Shown here: positions 7,219 through 16,349 of the stretch, piece after piece
Layout: every line of letters begins with the position of its first letter
Numbering within the stretch: the stretch's first letter is position 1
DNA from: CAJBLF01 sp964418415
GTDB lineage: Bacteria; Patescibacteriota; Gracilibacteria; Absconditabacterales; Absconditicoccaceae
Assembly (NCBI GenBank): GCA_964418415.1
Contig: CAYQLB010000020.1
Span: 1 to 17,589, forward strand
Length of the DNA: 17,589 nt
Reading direction: 5' to 3'
The notes under the pieces: model-generated
What the model saw: only the letters and a program-made list of their open reading frames with translations
What the model was told of the DNA's origin: nothing
Databases searched by the model: none
Program-made: the position numbers and the translations under genes

Positions 7219-10068
7219 CTATTTAGCGAGTAAAGCATGTATTTTTTCTATTCATTCATCATTGAGATAGAATGTTTTGTTGCTTATAGTAATTTCATTA
7301 TCGCCTTTGTGTGTCTGTATGAGTGTGATCAATTCGTTTATTTTTTGAGCACTATCCGGTACTATATATCCGGTAGTATTTTCCGGAATCTTTGGACTAT
7401 ATTCTTCTATCACATTTTCTTCTTTGTTTGTCTCACCCGTAACTTCTGCTGATGATTTCAATCTCAATGCTTTGGCTCTTACAACTGTCATTTCTGGATC
7501 ATATTTACTTCCTGCTTGTTTGATGAGGTGGTCACGATCCATTTTTACTATTTTTTCTATAGTGAGAGATTTACCTTTAAATCCTGTAATCATCAATATA
7601 TCAAATTTTTCGAAATTGAGAGTCTCTCTTACGAAGAATTCCGTGGTTCCTGAGATATCCTCTATTTGGATAAAAAAACCCTTTTTTTTTGCTCTCTGGA
7701 TATTTTTGATATATCCTACGATGACGAAATTTCAGAATCCCTCCTTTTCTTTGAATTGAGATATAAAATTATATCTTTTGAGATACGTATAGAGTCCATC
7801 CATAGGATTTCCTGAGACAAATACCTTAAAGACTTCATATTCCATCATCAATCTTTCCATCATGGTTGTTTCCGGTCCTGGTTTCAATGTCATCTTCGTA
7901 CTCATTTCCATCATTCAAAAAAGTCATACATTAGCATCTTTTCCTTTTTTTGCTCGTTCAAGAATAGTTTCTCCATTGGCCAATAATACTCATCTCTCTC
8001 AAAACTCATCGAATGCTCATGATTTAATTAATCATTCTACGGATTTTTTATTGATAATCCCCGAACATCTTTTGATGAAATCTTCCAAACTCGTATATTT
8101 ACCATTTTGCTCTCTTTCTGTTTGAATTACTTCTCCAATTTCCAATCCCAATCATTTGATGCAAAAAAATCCTAATCTAACATCTTCATTGATAGCTGCT
8201 ACATGATTGAAAGAATAATTGATATGTGGTGGGAGTACGAGTATTCCTTGATTCTGTGCCTCATAGACATACACACTCAACTCATCACTATCTTCTTCTA
8301 CAGATCTAATGAGGGACGCATAGAATTCTACGGGATAATATGCTTTGAGATATGCTGTCTGGTAAGCAATCATTGCATAACATACGGAATGTGATTTATT
8401 GAATGAATATGCGGCTGCTGGTTCGATCATTTTTTCATACACATAGATTGCTGTTTCTTTTTTATATTCCCTAAATTCTTTTGCTCTCTTGGTAAATTCT
8501 TTTTTGAGCTGTTCTATGATTTCCTTTTTTTTCTTACCAACTCATCTTCTCAAGAGATCAGCTTCTGCTAGCGAAAACCCCGCCATAGATTGTACAAGAA
8601 ACATCAGCTGTTCCTGATAGACTGCGATACCATAGGTGAGGTTCATAATAGGAGCAAGATCTTCAATAAGTTTTATATTTTCTTTGTCTGTTTCCTCTTC
8701 ACCGTATTTTTCTATGAGTACTTGCCTAAGTTCTGCGCTCATATAACTGATAGGTTCTTCACCGTTTTTTCTCGCGATATAGTTTGGAATAAATTCCATG
8801 GGTCATGGACGATACAAGGCATTCATAGCGACAAGATCATTTATAGAATCGGCTTTTAGTTTGATCAAAAACTTTCTCATACCATTGGATTCGAACTGGA
8901 ATATTCCTGTAGTATCTCCTGTTTGAAATACTTTTTGGAACGTATATGGATCTTCCAAAGGCGGTTGAAATGAAGTGTCTTCAAAAAAACGAGCAAACAT
9001 TTCAGGCAGTTCTTTTTGTTCTTTTTGATGTTTTTTCTGGAGAATCTTGATGCAATTTTTAATGACTGATAGATTTCTTAATCCAAGGAAATCCATTTTC
9101 AAAAGTCAGATAGTCTCCAAAGTAGGTCCATCATATTGACTTACTGTCGTAGTATCTCATTCTTTGACATATTGTACAGGAGAATATTTAGTAATTTTGT
9201 CTGGTGCAATAATAATACCACAAGCATGCATTCCTAATTGTCTCATATTTCCTTCTAGTTTTTCAGATAATTCTGCCGCTCTTCTTACTTTTTCATCTGA
9301 TTGATAGAGTGCTTTGAGCTCTTCTGTTGCCTCAGGAGACTGTATTGCTTGTTGCAAAGACATCTTATCAATCATAAGTCATGAGATCTGATTAGATTTT
9401 TCAAAGGGTACTCCCAACACTCTCGCAACATCTTTGAACGCTGCTTTGGATGCCATCTGCATATAGGTTCAAATTCCACTCACTTGATCGTTGCCGTATT
9501 TCTCTTTGACATAATTGATGACTCTTTCTCTTTGGGTATCTTCGAAATCAATATCGAAATCAGGCATCGAGATACGTGCAGGATTGAGAAATCTTTCGAA
9601 TAGTAATCAGAATTGTAAAGGATCTACATCTGTAATTCTTGTTACCCAAGCTAATATTGATCAAGCTCCTGATCATCTTCATGGTCCTACAACAATGGTG
9701 TTTTTTTTTGCTCGGCGTACAAAATCTGCTACGATAAGAAAATAGGAATTGAATCCCATCTCTTTGATTACCTTAAGTTCATATTCCAAACGGTCTATAT
9801 ATTCACCCAAAGTACCTGATCATACCTGTATTTCTTTGTTTTTTTCTATATATTCTTTTTTGAATAGCGTATAGGTTTTTAGTGTTATTTCGTGGAGCTC
9901 GATAGGTTCTATTTCTTGTACGGGTTTCGTCAATACACCTTTATTAGAAATTTTGATCATCTCCAAAATAGTCTCTTGATCCCATCAGAGGTTAAATTTA
10001 TAATTCAATCACTTGTAGGCACGATAGCGGAGTTCAAATTCGTGGATATGCATCACTTTCAGACTCAT
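7219..10068 (-). CDS. dnaE: DNA polymerase III alpha subunit lacking the N-terminal PHP domain
   Basis: This is the replicative polymerase catalytic subunit, 949 residues here against about 1,100-1,160 in full-length DnaE. All three palm aspartates are present: D172 and D174 in MPDFDIDF and D326 in KMDFLGL. The spacing of 154 residues between the first and third equals that of E. coli D401-D555. Other blocks: VGPGRGSGAGS (127-137), LFERFLNPAR, ALYRPGPMEF, YGIAVYQEQLM, AYSFNKSHSVCYAM, an HhH region (SGAFDEFGERG), and an OB-fold segment (FVIVGYIKNIQRAKKKG). Relative to E. coli about 230 N-terminal residues are absent, essentially the whole PHP domain. An in-frame TAA lies 15 bases upstream of the ATG, and the upstream DNA to 10264 holds no PHP coding. 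MHIHEF at residue 6 is a possible later start. It heads the dnaE-DHH-transferase-ligA block. Identity is certain; whether it is complete, split or truncated is open. Confidence 0.93.
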
Positions 10069-10264
10069 TGACGGATTAAAGGATTACGAAATAACGAATT
10101 ACGGATTAATAATTCCAAATAAAAGCTTTGAGCTGTATGCTTTAAGCTTTCCGCTCGTTTAGTATAGGTATTTAGTATTATTTTTCAAACAAAAAAGTTT
10201 TTTTCGTGTATAGGAAAACCCTGCAATAGTGCAGGGTTTTTTATCATAAGAAATTATGACCATA
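10069..10264. other. Intergenic region with short repeats and a terminator, upstream of truncated dnaE
   Basis: This 196-base stretch has no credible gene. The direct repeat ACGGATTAA occurs at 10071-10079 and 10101-10109, separated by related GGATTACGAA and ACGAATTACGG units. A block near 10132-10170 repeats GCTTT and AGCTT motifs that can pair (AAAGCTT with AAGCTTT). The terminator of the upstream gene lies at its far end. No convincing promoter for dnaE was found. Confidence 0.5.
10211..10242 (-). terminator. Terminator hairpin after the pilin-like gene
   Basis: A perfect 11-bp stem (AAAACCCTGCA at 10215-10225, TGCAGGGTTTT at 10230-10240) with an ATAG loop. It lies 24 bases past the TAA of the minus-strand gene. 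On the minus strand the stem ends in four T then CC. A longer T-run lies on the + strand, so it could act in both directions, shielding dnaE from the pilin-like transcript. Confidence 0.8.
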
Positions 10265-10657
10265 TTATACACCAATTACGCCAAGCAATCGGAAGATAAC
10301 ACTGACTACCAACCGAGATACTCCGATAAATACTAATCCGATAGCTGCTTGTTGAAGAATCTTGAATCCTTTCTTGTATTTAGCATCATCTCCAGCTGCA
10401 GTAACCATCTGGAATCCTCCTCGAAGTAGGATAACTAATGCTATCAATGCTAATATTCCCAACATCCAGTTGATGAAACTTTTGATAACATCGATAAGTT
10501 TTCCTTGTTGTAACGCTGTTGATCCTGGTACGTCTGGATTATATTGCGTATTCTGAGCACCGAATCCTTGATTGACTTGTGCAGAGGTAAGTAAGCTTCC
10601 AAAAGATATAACCACTAAACCAAACAATCATACTACCTTAAGTGCTAATTTTTTCAT
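10265..10657 (-). CDS. Small secreted two-helix membrane protein, VirB2/TrbC pilin-like
   Basis: The protein is 130 residues. It has an N-terminal signal peptide (KK then a hydrophobic stretch 6-24, likely cleavage after TSAQ or TSA near 26) and a short polar, Q/N/P-rich mature N-terminus. Two hydrophobic helices at about 62-79 and 103-125 are joined by the loop LRGGFQMVTAAGDDAKYKKG. The GG..M..A.GD..K...G pattern between two helices is typical of VirB2/TrbC-type pilin subunits and of many small CPR proteins annotated that way; the functional assignment is by architecture only. The ATG at 10657 restores the signal peptide through one UGA-Gly at codon 10; a later Met at 10627 would cut it. A small hairpin lies between the promoter and the start. 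It is a single-gene unit with its own terminator. Confidence 0.75.
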
Positions 10658-10660
10658 TTG

Positions 10661-10678
10661 TTTCTTTTTGTAAAGAAA
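10661..10678 (-). promoter_or_regulatory. Hairpin in the 5' leader of the pilin-like gene
   Basis: TTTCTTT (10661-10667) and AAAGAAA (10672-10678) can pair perfectly over a 4-base loop, ending 3 bases before the ATG. It occupies the place of a ribosome-binding site. The stem is weak (mostly A-T), so any regulatory effect is speculative. Confidence 0.3.
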
Positions 10679-10701
10679 TTAAAAAAGACTAAGTTGTTCT
10701 A

Positions 10702-10729
10702 TATATAGATTTATAGAAAATAAAATCAA
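10702..10729 (-). promoter_or_regulatory. Putative promoter of the pilin-like gene
   Basis: On the minus strand TTGATT (complement of 10724-10729) is followed after 16 bases by TATATA (complement of 10702-10707), about 45 bases before the ATG. The fit is moderate in an AT-rich divergent intergenic region (10658-10888) that must also hold the promoter of the PBP gene, which I could not place. Confidence 0.4.
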
Positions 10730-10888
10730 GTTCTTTCTACAAACCGTATTTTCTAAGATACTATAAATTTTTATCTCTATTGCAACTATTTTTTTTACTT
10801 TGAATGACTTGGAAAATACTATTGTCTGTTTGTTTATATTCTGAATGAATACTATAGTAGAGTTGAAAACGATATATGAATAATTAGT

Positions 10889-13369
10889 ATGAAGCCACAA
10901 TCAAAAAATCATCTTTTATTTTTAGCATCTTTTACCTTGTCCCTGAATATGATTAGATCTATTTCTTATTATAAGAGTTTTGATCAGAGACTGGAACATT
11001 GGTTACAGACCAGGACGTTTTTGAAATTTATCAAAGTGACGAAAGATTTCTATCTTCTTTGTTTTTTTGGCTTTCTTTTTCTGATACTTATTTTGAGATT
11101 ATTCTATCTCCAAATTCTTAGACATGGATATTATGATACTTTACTCAATCAACAACATGTCAGTGAGACATCACTTAAAGCTAAGAGAGGTAATATCTAT
11201 GCTGATGATAAAGCTGATAAACATATTCAACTCACCGACAATATCTCTATGTATAATATCTTCGTCGATCCGAAATTCGTATGGGACAAGGCCAAATTTA
11301 TTGATATCATCACCCCCGTCGTTTATAAACATTTCTGTGAATTATATGGTATGCAGGAAATGACAAAACTTCAGTGTGTCAAAAATATAGAACTTTTTAC
11401 CCAGACACAGATTATTCCTCCTAAGCCACAGTTCTTCTATTATGGAAGTGGTCTTATTTCTTCCTGACGGTATCTCTATGATCAAACTGGATATGATCTT
11501 CAGCTTCAGCAAATTCTCAGCTGATTCAATGAAACTGTTGCACAATGACTTATTAAAACAAGACTCAATACTATGATTTATATCTGAATTAAACCCAAAA
11601 ATTATCTATGATTCTTTGCAAACACCAATTTTCTTGCAGAGCTTGCTAAACTCAATCTTGATTATATCGATATTCAAAATATTAATTATATATATATAGT
11701 ACCAGATAGAGTTGGAAGTGTTAATAGAGATATAGAACCTCTCAAAAAAATTCTCCAGAAATATGGTTACCTCGGTAATTTTCCAAATATAGAAAAAACA
11801 TTTTATAAACAGGAAAATAGATATGTAAAAATTATTGCTGATGCTAATCCTTTGATAGCGCAGCAGATCAAAGAGCTTAAAGTTAAATATTATCAAAAGC
11901 GTTCTAGGGATAAAATACCTCTTCTTCATGGACTATGAATGGAATCATATACAAAAAGATATTATCAATATGGATCTTTTCTCTCTAATGTTATGTGATA
12001 TGTCGATAAAAACAATAATTCCTTTTATGGTATTGAACAGTATTTTGATGATCTCCTTCGTGGAAAGGATGGAAAGATTGTTGGTCGTGCTTCCGCTTGG
12101 ATTGGCCCGGTTTGAGCTAATGAATTTCAACTTGAGAGTGCACAAGATGGGAATGATGTTTACCTTACTATAGATATAGGTATACAGAAAGAAGTAGAGA
12201 GTGTAATTCAGAGGTATCATGAAACACTTAAGGATGATTCAATCAGTGTGCTTGTGTATAATCCTTTTAATGGGTCTATTGTCGCATCAGCCAACTATCC
12301 TTCTTACAATCCAAATAATTATAATGATGCATTTACTTTGCAGGCGTTAGGTGTTGATCAAGCATATCTTATTGATGATCTTAGTTATATAGAGAGTCCT
12401 GTATATATTAAAACATGAGGGGAATATAAAATTGCTACAAGTTATGAAAGATTGGATACAACACTCCCCAAGTATGTAGCTAAAAATATCTTTGGTCCAC
12501 AGGTATTGGTCGATAAAAATATTTCTATGGCCTATGAGCCATGAAGTGTGTTTAAAGCATTTACCGTAGCTATAGGATTGGATACTGATGAAATAAGATT
12601 CTATGATCCGTACAATGACCCAGGGAAAGTAAAAGTGTGAATCTATACCATCAAGAATGCTGAAGATGCTTGTATGGGTGATTGGAATTTTCTCCATGCA
12701 TTTGTACGATCTTGTAATGTGGGTATGGTGAGAATAGCCCAAAAATTAGGTAAGGAAGTTTTTTATAATTATCTAGATAAGCTTGGTTTTGGAAAAAGCA
12801 CGTGAATAGAGTTGGCCAATGAAGATGCCGGATTTGTAGAATCTGTTACGTCTGTCTCTGATGCTAGATTTTTTAATAATACGTTTGGTCAGTGACTTTT
12901 GGCTACACCAATCCAATTGGCTGCTGGATATGGAGCTCTCGTAAATGGCGGGTATTATGTACAACCTACTATCGTTAAATGAATCTTTGATAAAAAAACA
13001 AATACGTATCGTCCCGTTACTACCAAAATTACTAAACAAATATTTAGGCCAGAGACGGCGGAGGCACTCAAAATATGACTTTTTGAAGTAATGGAACAGA
13101 ATCCTGAATTGAAATATGCAACAGTGGAATGATATCAGCTTGGAGGTAAGACAGGAACCTCTCAGATATCGTATAAAGGGAAATACATGAGATGAGAATG
13201 ATGGACAAATGGGTCGTTTATATGAATTATCACTAAAGACGATCCCCAATATATTGTTGTTGTTCAGGTTCGTAGACCGAGACAGAATCAATGGTGATTT
13301 GCTACTGCCGGAAAGATATTCTGAGAGATAGCAAAATTTATTATAAACTATTCGCTTATTGAAAAATAA
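10889..13369 (+). CDS. Class B penicillin-binding protein (transpeptidase)
   Basis: Monofunctional PBPs of the FtsI/SpoVD/PBP2 group cross-link peptidoglycan at the outer face of the membrane. The protein is 826 residues, longer than the usual 550-700. A basic cytoplasmic N-terminus of about 50 residues precedes one membrane anchor (about 53-76), then the dimerisation domain start KAKRGNIYADDK (RG.I motif) and an unusually long, Y/N/K-rich spacer. The transpeptidase domain begins near DVYLTIDIGIQKEVE. Catalytic motifs are complete: SVFK with S553 and K556, S608-C-N610, and KTGT at 754-757. Conserved glycines such as the one before S553 (EPGSVFK) are UGA. The stop is TAA 13367-13369. It stands alone between the divergent pilin-like gene and ebfC, so FtsI versus PBP2 cannot be decided from context. 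Confidence 0.93.
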
Positions 13370-13383
13370 AAAAAACGTAATGT

Positions 13384-13461
13384 GGACTTTGTCCGTAATT
13401 TGTCCTACGGACGTAATGTATTGTAATTAATACTATACAAAACAAATTACTATACATTACG
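13384..13461. repeat. Palindromic repeat cluster between the PBP gene and ebfC
   Basis: CGTAATGTATTGTAATT (13412-13428) pairs with AATTACTATACATTACG (13445-13461) with one mismatch in 17 and a 16-base loop. Just upstream, GTCCGTA (13391-13397) pairs with TACGGAC (13406-13412), and GGAC/GTCC minihairpins occur at 13384-13394 and 13402-13412. The hexamer CGTAAT recurs three times on the + strand. The cluster lies within the 205-base gap 13370-13574, which holds no gene. It may also end transcription of the PBP gene, but no T-run follows. Confidence 0.6.
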
Positions 13462-13574
13462 CGAAGCATATTACACGAGCCATAACGAAGTTCATTATAT
13501 AAAGTTAATTGAGTTGAAAAAAGAATTGTATTCTATACATTGTTAGTAGTATTTTATCTTGTTATATAATCAGT

Positions 13575-13937
13575 ATGTTTGGAAAAATTTGAGAACTCAA
13601 AAAAATGTATGATAAGTACAAAACTTTGCAGAACGCACTCAAAAATCTTATCATAAGGGGTAAAGAAGGTAAATTCGTTTGATCTGATGGTACAGAACAA
13701 GATGCAATTGTCGTAGATATCAGTGGTGAAATGAAACTCAAAGATCTTAAGATCAATGATGCTTCATTACTTGATCCTATGAAAAAATCCGAACTTGAAT
13801 GAATCATTATAAAGTGTTTTCAAAAAGCCCAAGAAAAAGCTCAAGAAATCGTCGGAGAAAAAACGAAAGAAATTCTTTGAGTCGATCCTTCTGATATGGC
13901 TGGTATGCTTGGAGGTTGAATGCCTGGGATGAACTAA
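13575..13937 (+). CDS. YbaB/EbfC family nucleoid-associated protein
   Basis: The protein is 120 residues. The family forms small dimers that bind DNA and often sits beside replication or recombination genes (dnaX-recR elsewhere). The family layout is present: an N-terminal helix (MFGKIGELKKMYDKYKTLQ), a central strand region (VVDISGEMKLKDLKIND, the V.V...GE....I.I pattern), a long C-terminal helix (AQEKAQEIVGEKTKEI) and a Gly/Met-rich tail (DMAGMLGGGMPGMN). Glycines in the N-terminus and tail are partly encoded by UGA. The ATG at 13575 fits the family's usual N-terminus. A TATAAT at 13565-13570 lies only 4 bases before it, too close for a standard leader. It converges on ispH with a 57-base gap. 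Confidence 0.88.
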
Positions 13938-14002
13938 TACACTAACGAATAGTGAAAAGTGTAGGTAATACTGAATAAACTATTATATACTACATTAGTG
14001 TA
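13938..14002. repeat. Nested inverted repeats between the convergent ebfC-type and ispH genes
   Basis: TACACTAA (13938-13945) pairs with TTAGTGTA (13995-14002), and inside it AATAGT (13948-13953) pairs with ACTATT (13979-13984). The right arm overlaps the ispH stop codon. This could be a bidirectional termination structure, but arms are short and no T-run follows. Confidence 0.3.
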
Positions 14003-14906
14003 GATCAAGTATTTTCGGTTCATAGCCGTGGTTTTTGTAGTAATCGAACACCGCTCTGATATCTTCTATAGGTGTGGATGCTCATCAGGTGATTGCCACA
14101 TATTCGTTAGCAAATAATTCCTCTTTTGGATGTTGGAGGATGTCCTCCAATGATTCTCCATAGAAGCTTTTTTTGTTATTTTGTATTCATATATCGTAGA
14201 GTTCTTTCGTGTTATTGCTTTCTTTTCCCCCAATAACTATGAAGGTCTGAAATTGATCCAGGTTTTGAATAACTACTTCTTGTCTTTCATAAGTAGCTTT
14301 GCAAACATCAGAAAGTATTGGTGTTTGGACTAATGAAAATGTTGTTTTTATTTCTTTTATTTTCTGCTCTACATAGCTAAAATTTAATGTAGTTTGAGAA
14401 AGTACCGCAAATGTGTCATCTTGGCTATAAGGAATATCCTCTATCGTATGTTTTTGTTCATAAACAACTACCTCTGCTCATTTATTGCGAATATCAGCGA
14501 TCACATTGCCCCCTTCTTGATGGTGTTCTTTGCCGATATAGAGAAATTTTCTGATTCATTTTTGGAGGAAGGTATCAACTTCTGTATATATTTTCGTAAC
14601 GAAAGGACATTCGAGATTGTAAACGGCTTTGAATATTTTCTTTGCTTCATCTATAGTATTTCTGTTGGTACCATGGGCGGAAAATATTACGATAGTATCT
14701 GGATCATCGACTTCTTTTATGGTCTCTACGAATTTTACCCCTTTACTTTCAAATTCTTTGGTGACTTTGGGATTATGTACAAGCGCATGAATGCAAAAAA
14801 TCTTCGCACCCGGGTGCTGTTGGATGATGGTATTGAGTTGATCTATAGATCTCTTTACTCCAAAACAAAAACTTGAAGGACTGAGATAGTATACCGTTTT
14901 CATCAT
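13995..14906 (-). CDS. ispH: 4-hydroxy-3-methylbut-2-enyl diphosphate reductase
   Basis: IspH (LytB) is the last enzyme of the MEP pathway. It reduces HMBPP to IPP and DMAPP with a [4Fe-4S] cluster in the cytoplasm. The protein is 303 residues, normal for the family. The three cluster cysteines are C14 (FCFGVKRS), C100 (ECPFVTK) and C202 (SDVCKATYERQ). The substrate-binding histidines are in IHALVHN (H40) and SAHG (H78). SQTTLN, VIGGKESNNTKELY and a TGGASTP block complete the fold. Internal UGA codons encode Gly, for example residue 117 after FLQK. Two Met codons begin the frame; the first, at 14906, was taken. The gene is transcribed away from ispG, which makes its substrate; the 153-base gap between them is the likely shared promoter region. 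Confidence 0.96.
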
Positions 14907-15059
14907 GAAAATGTTGAAATGCTAAAATGTTATATTGTTACATTATAGTATATTATGCTTTGAACTTAGTGTATATAGTATTATAGTTATTTTTTCAAGA
15001 CTTGTTTTGTTTATGAAAATATATATGTTTACGACAGCATTTATTTTTTTTGTATATGT
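14907..15059. other. Divergent intergenic region between ispH and ispG
   Basis: The 153 bases are very AT-rich and must hold both promoters. On the minus strand a TATAAT (complement of 14942-14947) lies about 35 bases before the ispH ATG, without a good -35 box. On the + strand several TATA-like boxes occur (for example 14979-14984) but none with a convincing partner. No gene was seen. Confidence 0.4.
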
Positions 15060-16265
15060 ATGATTATCAGAAAAAAAACACTTACCGTCAATGTATGAGG
15101 AGTGCTTGTCGGAGGAGATAATCCTATCGTTATTCAGTCGATGACTAATACTCCTACGGCTGATATAGCTACAACCGTTGAACAAATCAAAGAGCTCGCA
15201 TTGGCATGAAGTGAATTGGTACGTATTACTGTAGATACGGAAGATTCTGCAAAAGCGGTTCCTGATATCATCAGACAATTACATGACCAAGGAATTGATG
15301 TTCCTATTATCGGCGATTTCCATTTTAATGGTCATATATTATTGGAAAAATATCCTGAGATGGCTCAAGCATTGGCAAAATATAGAATCAATCCTGGGAA
15401 TGTATGAGTAGGAGAAAAACATGATGAACATTTCAAACAATTCATCGGATTTGCAGTCAAATATGATAAACCTATCAGAATAGGGATTAATGGATGATCA
15501 TTAGATAAAGAATTATTACAGCACAATATGGAAGAAAATGCAAAAAAAGAACAACCACTCTCTGATAAAGAAGTGTTTATCGATAGTATGGTTCAGTCAT
15601 GTCTTCTTTCTATAGAAAAAGCACAGGAATTTTGATTAGCAAAAGATAAAATTATCCTTTCGGTCAAATTATCTGATGTCCAAGATGTTATTCGAGCAAG
15701 TGAAAAATTAAGTAGAGCTACTGACTGCCCTCTTCATTTATGACTTACTGAGGCATGAGGATCTACCAAATGATTAGTTTCTAGCGCTGCTGCCTTGTGA
15801 ATTTTACTTCAACAATGAATCGGTGATACCATCAGGATATCTGTCACTCCAGAGCCAGGAGAACCGAGAGCTTTGGAAGTGGAAGCGTGTAAATATTTGC
15901 TTCAATCGATGGGATTCCGCTATTTTCAACCACTCATTACCTCGTGTCCTGGTTGTGGAAGAACGAGCTCTGCTACTTTCCAAACGCTTGCGAAACAGGT
16001 TCAAGATGAAATATCCAAAAGAATGCCACAACGAAAAACCAAATACCCTGGCTGTGAAACAACAAAGATAGCTATTATGGGCTGTGTAGTCAATGGTATA
16101 GGAGAAGCTTCTCATGCTGATATTGGTATCTTTTTTCCAGGAAACAATGAAAATCCCAAAATACCGGTTTATGTTCATGGTACACCGTATACGATTTTAG
16201 AAAGTGAATGAGTATTTGAAAAGTTTATGGAAATAATTGAGCAATATTTTAGAAAAGAAATTTAG
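15060..16265 (+). CDS. ispG: 4-hydroxy-3-methylbut-2-en-1-yl diphosphate synthase
   Basis: IspG (GcpE) converts the cyclic diphosphate MEcPP to HMBPP with a [4Fe-4S] cluster, the step before IspH. The protein is 401 residues. The TIM-barrel half opens with VNVGGVLVGGDNPIVIQSMTNT and carries ELVRITVD, PIIGDFHFN, RINPGNVG, IRIGINGGSLD and HLGLTEAG. The C-terminal half has the cluster cysteines C296 and C299 (CPGCGRT) and C342, with the fourth ligand E349 in MGCVVNGIGEA. The spacing from C342 to the Glu (7) matches E. coli. Between C299 and C342 it has about 11 more residues than E. coli. Many Gly codons are UGA, including in the first motif. The ATG at 15060 is the only fitting start. The TAG lies in a 14-bp tandem repeat. 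It converges on the YjbQ gene. Confidence 0.96.
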
Positions 16266-16302
16266 AATTGAGAATTTAGAATTGAGAATTTAGAATTGAG
16301 AA
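16261..16302 (+). repeat. Three tandem 14-bp repeats at the ispG 3' end
   Basis: TTTAGAATTGAGAA occurs three times without a mismatch at 16261-16274, 16275-16288 and 16289-16302. A diverged version seems to continue (CACTTAGAACTTAAAACTTAA to about 16331). The ispG TAG (16263-16265) lies in the first copy. Confidence 0.9.
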
Positions 16303-16335
16303 AAAATTAACACTTAGAACTTAAAACTTAATACT

Positions 16336-16348
16336 CTGCCGAAGGCAG
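16336..16348 (-). terminator. Hairpin after the YjbQ-family gene, probable terminator
   Basis: CTGCC (16336-16340) and GGCAG (16344-16348) form a 5-bp GC-rich stem with a 3-base loop, starting one base after the TAA of the minus-strand gene. T-rich sequence follows on the minus strand (AGTATTAAGTTTTAAG). It also lies 71 bases past the ispG stop and could end both transcripts. Confidence 0.55.
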
Positions 16349-16349
16349 T

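Noticed and set aside
7862..8125. Short + strand frames opposite dnaE, LigA and the DHH gene
   Set aside because: All lie opposite strongly conserved coding sequence and have hydrophobic, low-complexity translations typical of antisense AT-rich DNA.
12347..13291. Two long open frames on the minus strand (131 and 172 codons)
   Set aside because: They lie opposite the catalytic domain of the PBP gene and encode no recognisable protein; antisense shadows.
14394..14876. 160-codon open frame on the + strand
   Set aside because: It is antisense to ispH, whose conserved cysteines and motifs are unmistakable.
15804..16178. 124-codon open frame on the minus strand
   Set aside because: Antisense shadow of the ispG C-terminal half.
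16261..16302. Possible CRISPR-like array
   Set aside because: The three 14-bp units are directly adjacent with no spacers, so it is a simple tandem repeat.
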